Below are positions 5,816 to 8,204 of a stretch of DNA of 8,204 nucleotides, in pieces. Within the stretch, counting starts at the first letter, position 1; each line of letters opens with the position of its first letter. A program made the position numbers and the translations under genes. The notes under the pieces are model-generated. The model made no database searches. It was not told the origin of the DNA and saw only the letters and a list, made by a program, of their open reading frames with translations. This DNA comes from Calditrichota bacterium (GTDB lineage Bacteria > Zhuqueibacterota > Zhuqueibacteria > Oleimicrobiales > Geothermoviventaceae): the NCBI GenBank assembly GCA_013152765.1, contig JAADFT010000053.1:1-8204 (forward strand), written 5' to 3'.

Positions 5816-5977
5816 AGAGCAGCACCGTCGCTCGCTGAGGGCGACGGACATGAACCCGACGCTGAGGAACGCGAGCCGAAAATTGTGCCGCGCCGTCGGC
5901 CTCCGGTTTCGGTGGAGGAGTGGGTGACCGAACCGGAGTGGGCGGAAGCTTTCGTGAACGGGACCGACGAGCTGTAA
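5816..5977 (+). other. Open in-frame tail after the ilvN stop (53 codons then TAA)
   Basis: After the ilvN TGA (5813-5815) the same frame stays open for 53 codons to TAA at 5975-5977. The translation is acidic and proline-rich and ends with EEWVTEPEWAEAFVNGTDEL. My hand count of GC by codon position is about 79, 51 and 68%, a weakly coding-like pattern. The frame has no ATG and no ribosome binding site for a separate gene. It could be a former C-terminal extension of IlvN cut by a nonsense mutation, a readthrough tail, or chance. An open run this long is not rare in GC-rich DNA. ilvB also ends in TGA, so TGA works as a stop here. Confidence 0.3.
5825..5847 (+). other. Hairpin just after ilvN
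   Basis: CCGTCGC (5825-5831) and GCGACGG (5841-5847) form a perfect 7-bp stem with a 9-base loop, starting ten bases after the ilvN stop. No T-run follows, so it is not a standard terminator. It could protect or set a 3' end for the ilvD-ilvB-ilvN part of the transcript. From the stem to the ilvC ribosome binding site (5848-6072) I see no convincing gene or RNA other than the open tail described separately. Confidence 0.4.
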
Positions 5978-6082
5978 GGCAAACTGCATCAGAGCCCGAG
6001 GAATGTTCGCCGATGGGCTGAAGACGGCGGAAGGCACGGGCCGAAACGAATTCGACTGACACCGCGGACGCAGGGAGGAGCA

Positions 6083-7078
6083 ATGCAAATCTGGTACGAC
6101 TCGGATGCAGATCTGGGTGTGCTGGCGGGGAAGAAAGTGGCTGTGCTCGGTTACGGAAGTCAGGGCCACGCCCACGCGCTGAATCTGAAGGAAAGCGGCG
6201 TGGATGTGGTTGTCGGGCTGCGTGAGGGTAGCTCGTCCTGGCCGAAGGCGCAGGAGGCCGGGTTGAACGTCATGACCGTGCCGGACGCCGTGGCGGCAGC
6301 GGATGTCATCATGATTCTTCTGCCAGATCAGACTCAGCCGGACGTGTACGCGACGCAGATCGAGCCCAATCTGAAGCCGGGCAAGGCTCTGGCTTTCGCG
6401 CACGGCTTCAACATTCACTTTGGTCAAATCGTGCCGCCTCAGGATGTGGACGTTTTCATGGTGGCACCCAAAGGCCCCGGACACCTGGTGCGTCGCCTCT
6501 ACACGGAAGGCCGGGGTGTGCCGTGCCTGCTGGCCATCCACCAGGATGCCACCGGCAACGCGAAGGCGGTGGGGCTGGCGTACGCCAAGGGCATCGGCGG
6601 TACCCGGGCGGGCGTCATCGAGACCACGTTCAAGGAAGAAACAGAGACGGACCTGTTCGGCGAGCAGGCTGTGCTGTGCGGCGGCGTGTCCGAGTTGATG
6701 CGGGCGGGTTTCGAGACGCTGGTCAACGCTGGTTACCAGCCCGAGATCGCCTACTTCGAATGCATTCACGAGATGAAGCTGATCGTGGATTTGATCTACG
6801 AAGGCGGCATGTCGAGGATGTGGTACTCGGTGAGCGACACAGCCGAGTACGGCGGCATGACGCGGGGCCCGAAACTGATCGACGATTCGGTGCGCCAGAA
6901 GATGGGGCAGCTGCTGGAAGACATCCGCAACGGCAGTTTTGCCAAGGAATGGGTGGCTGAGAACAAGGCAGGTCAACCCAAGTTGCAAAAGTTGCGGCAG
7001 GAGTGGAAATCCACGCTTCTTGAGAAGGTGGGGGCGAAACTTCGGGGAATGATGTCCTGGATCGGAAAGAAATCGTAG
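6083..7078 (+). CDS. ilvC: Ketol-acid reductoisomerase IlvC (class I, short form)
   Basis: IlvC isomerises and reduces acetolactate or acetohydroxybutyrate to the dihydroxy acids used by IlvD, with NAD(P)H and Mg2+. The Rossmann domain begins with VAVLGYGSQGHAHALNL (19-35). The cofactor loop LREGSSSW (46-53) has Arg47, Ser50 and Ser52, which in this family contact the 2'-phosphate and indicate NADPH preference. The knotted C-terminal domain has all four metal/substrate acids: Asp190 and Glu194 in TDLFGEQAVLCGG, and Glu226 and Glu230 in FECIHEMKL. The length of 331 residues is standard for class I. GGGAGGAG at 6073-6080 supports ATG 6083. The 267-base gap after ilvN is the widest in the operon, so an internal promoter or RNA processing is possible, though I see no clear hexamers. 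Assignment is very secure. Confidence 0.98.
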   Translation: MQIWYDSDADLGVLAGKKVAVLGYGSQGHAHALNLKESGVDVVVGLREGSSSWPKAQEAGLNVMTVPDAVAAADVIMILLPDQTQPDVYATQIEPNLKPGKALAFAHGFNIHFGQIVPPQDVDVFMVAPKGPGHLVRRLYTEGRGVPCLLAIHQDATGNAKAVGLAYAKGIGGTRAGVIETTFKEETETDLFGEQAVLCGGVSELMRAGFETLVNAGYQPEIAYFECIHEMKLIVDLIYEGGMSRMWYSVSDTAEYGGMTRGPKLIDDSVRQKMGQLLEDIRNGSFAKEWVAENKAGQPKLQKLRQEWKSTLLEKVGAKLRGMMSWIGKKS

Positions 7079-7126
7079 CCAGCGCGGAACGGACAAGAGA
7101 GCAAGCGAAAACGGAGGTTGAAGGCG

Positions 7127-8204
7127 ATGAAAAGGCGAGTCGAGGTATTCGACACAACCTTGAGAGACGGGGAACAGGCGCCCGGTTTCTCGATGACGGT
7201 GAGCGAGAAGGTACGTGTAGCGGCCCAACTGGAAAAGCTGGGTGTGGACATCATCGAGGCTGGTTTCCCGATCGCCTCGGCGGGCGAGCAGGAAGCGGTT
7301 CGGCGGATCGCCCAGCAGTGCAAGACGTCCGGCGTGGCAGCGCTCTGCCGTGCGAAGAAGCAGGACATCGACGCTGCCTGGGAAGCGCTGAAGTACGCAG
7401 TGCGTCCGCGGTTCCACATCTTCCTGGCCACTTCTGACATTCACCTGGAACACAAACTGCGCATCACCCGCGAGGAAGCCATTCAGCAGGCTGTGGCAGC
7501 GGTGAAGTACGCGCGCAGCTTTGGTGCCGAGGTGGAGTTTTCACCTGAAGATGCCACACGCAGCGACGAAGGTTTTCTGATCCAGATTCTCGAAGCCGTG
7601 ATTGACGCTGGTGTCACCGTCATTAACATCGCCGACACTGTGGGTTACGCCATCCCCAGTGAATTCCGTCGCCTGATTCGTTTGCTCCGTTCCGAGGTTC
7701 CGAACGCCGACAAGGCCAAGTTCAGCGTCCACTGCCACAACGACCTGGGCATGGCCGTGGCGAACACGCTTGCGGGCATCGAGGCCGGTGCCGACCAGGT
7801 GGAATGCACCATCAACGGCATCGGCGAACGCGCTGGCAACGCCGCTCTGGAAGAAGTGATCATGGCGCTGCACGTACGGAACTCGGTTTTCAACGTCGAG
7901 ACGGGCATCCGTACGGAGGAAATCTACCCGACCAGCAAGCTGGTACAGGAAATCACCGGCGTGCACGTGCAGCCGAACAAGGCCGTAGTGGGCGCCAATG
8001 CCTTTGCGCACGAAGCTGGCATTCACCAGCACGGCGTGTTGTCGCACTCGTCCACGTACGAGATCATGACGCCGGAGTCGATTGGCCTGCCGTCGAACCG
8101 GCTGGTGCTTGGCAAACATTCCGGTCGGCACGCGCTGCAGAAAACGTTGCAGCAAATGGGCATCTGGGTGGACCGCGAGGACCTGAATCGGATCTACCGC
8201 CGCG
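7127..8204 (+). CDS. leuA: 2-isopropylmalate synthase LeuA, 3' end cut by window edge
   Basis: LeuA condenses acetyl-CoA with 2-oxoisovalerate, the first step from the valine branch to leucine. From ATG 7127 (GGAGG at 7113-7117) 359 codons run to the window end. The TIM-barrel catalytic domain opens with FDTTLRDGEQAPG (8-20), with Arg13 and Asp14 of the DRE-TIM family. Metal-binding HCHND (His202, His204) and NGIGERAGN (230-238) follow. Downstream, HEAGIHQHGVL and LGKHSGRHAL are typical of LeuA linker and subdomain segments. Bacterial LeuA usually has about 500-520 residues, so the leucine-binding C-terminal regulatory domain lies outside. Homocitrate or citramalate synthases are related, but the operon context and these motifs favour LeuA. 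It follows ilvC by 48 bases and is probably cotranscribed. Confidence 0.95.
   Translation, partial: MKRRVEVFDTTLRDGEQAPGFSMTVSEKVRVAAQLEKLGVDIIEAGFPIASAGEQEAVRRIAQQCKTSGVAALCRAKKQDIDAAWEALKYAVRPRFHIFLATSDIHLEHKLRITREEAIQQAVAAVKYARSFGAEVEFSPEDATRSDEGFLIQILEAVIDAGVTVINIADTVGYAIPSEFRRLIRLLRSEVPNADKAKFSVHCHNDLGMAVANTLAGIEAGADQVECTINGIGERAGNAALEEVIMALHVRNSVFNVETGIRTEEIYPTSKLVQEITGVHVQPNKAVVGANAFAHEAGIHQHGVLSHSSTYEIMTPESIGLPSNRLVLGKHSGRHALQKTLQQMGIWVDREDLNRIYRR

Noticed and set aside
6003..6059. 18-codon mini-ORF between ilvN and ilvC
   Set aside because: GAGG sits only one base before its ATG and the peptide has no notable features.
5066..7453. 795-codon open frame on the - strand across ilvB, ilvN, ilvC and leuA
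   Set aside because: It spans four recognised + strand genes and their spacers with no motif of its own. The length is striking but explained by the lack of stops in that antisense frame of GC-rich codons.

Overview
This window holds a branched-chain amino acid biosynthesis operon, ilvD-ilvB-ilvN-ilvC-leuA, on the + strand. It is preceded by a long regulatory leader, and a divergent, incomplete sugar-type oxidoreductase gene lies on the - strand at the left edge. The DNA is GC-rich, coding third positions favour G and C, and strong GGAGG-type ribosome binding sites precede the genes. This is bacterial chromosomal DNA. The gene order and the IlvD type (E. coli-like motifs, but about 560 residues) occur in several phyla, so I do not name one. 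Nothing indicates a phage, plasmid or transposon.

Left region (1-905, - strand): a Gfo/Idh/MocA-family NAD(P)-dependent oxidoreductase whose 3' end runs off the window. Its ATG is at 905-903. Region 906-1419 has no convincing gene. It contains a G-rich patch (about 1023-1067), a cluster of short perfect inverted repeats (1081-1237), and then plain DNA up to an A/T-rich promoter-like stretch.

Leader region (about 1420-1823): a small ORF at 1486-1656 encodes 56 residues, 26 of them Leu, Ile or Val. It includes a Val4 run and a stretch with three consecutive Ile, and it uses ATT for 5 of 6 Ile, whereas ilvN uses ATC for 16 of 19. Downstream is a perfect 12-bp inverted repeat (1664-1675 with 1743-1754). 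Its left arm can also pair with the end of the small ORF. Its right arm can also pair with a segment just before ilvD, and that segment overlaps a CTCCC able to cover the ilvD ribosome binding site. This looks like an undescribed-in-detail, leader-peptide-controlled switch, perhaps acting on translation rather than through an intrinsic terminator, and it is the most interesting part of the window. A small single-pass membrane protein is the main alternative for the ORF.

Biosynthetic operon (1824-8204): IlvB with IlvN (acetolactate synthase), IlvC (ketol-acid reductoisomerase) and IlvD (dihydroxy-acid dehydratase) make the 2-oxo acid precursors of valine and isoleucine. LeuA (2-isopropylmalate synthase, cut by the right edge) draws 2-oxoisovalerate toward leucine. 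All catalytic motifs are intact. The regulatory subunit IlvN is unusual: three positions tied to valine feedback in E. coli IlvH (Asn11, Gly14, Asn29) are Gln, Asp and Gln here. This suggests weak or altered valine feedback and fits a larger role for expression control. The 267-nt gap between ilvN and ilvC starts with a hairpin and an open in-frame tail of 53 codons after the ilvN stop.
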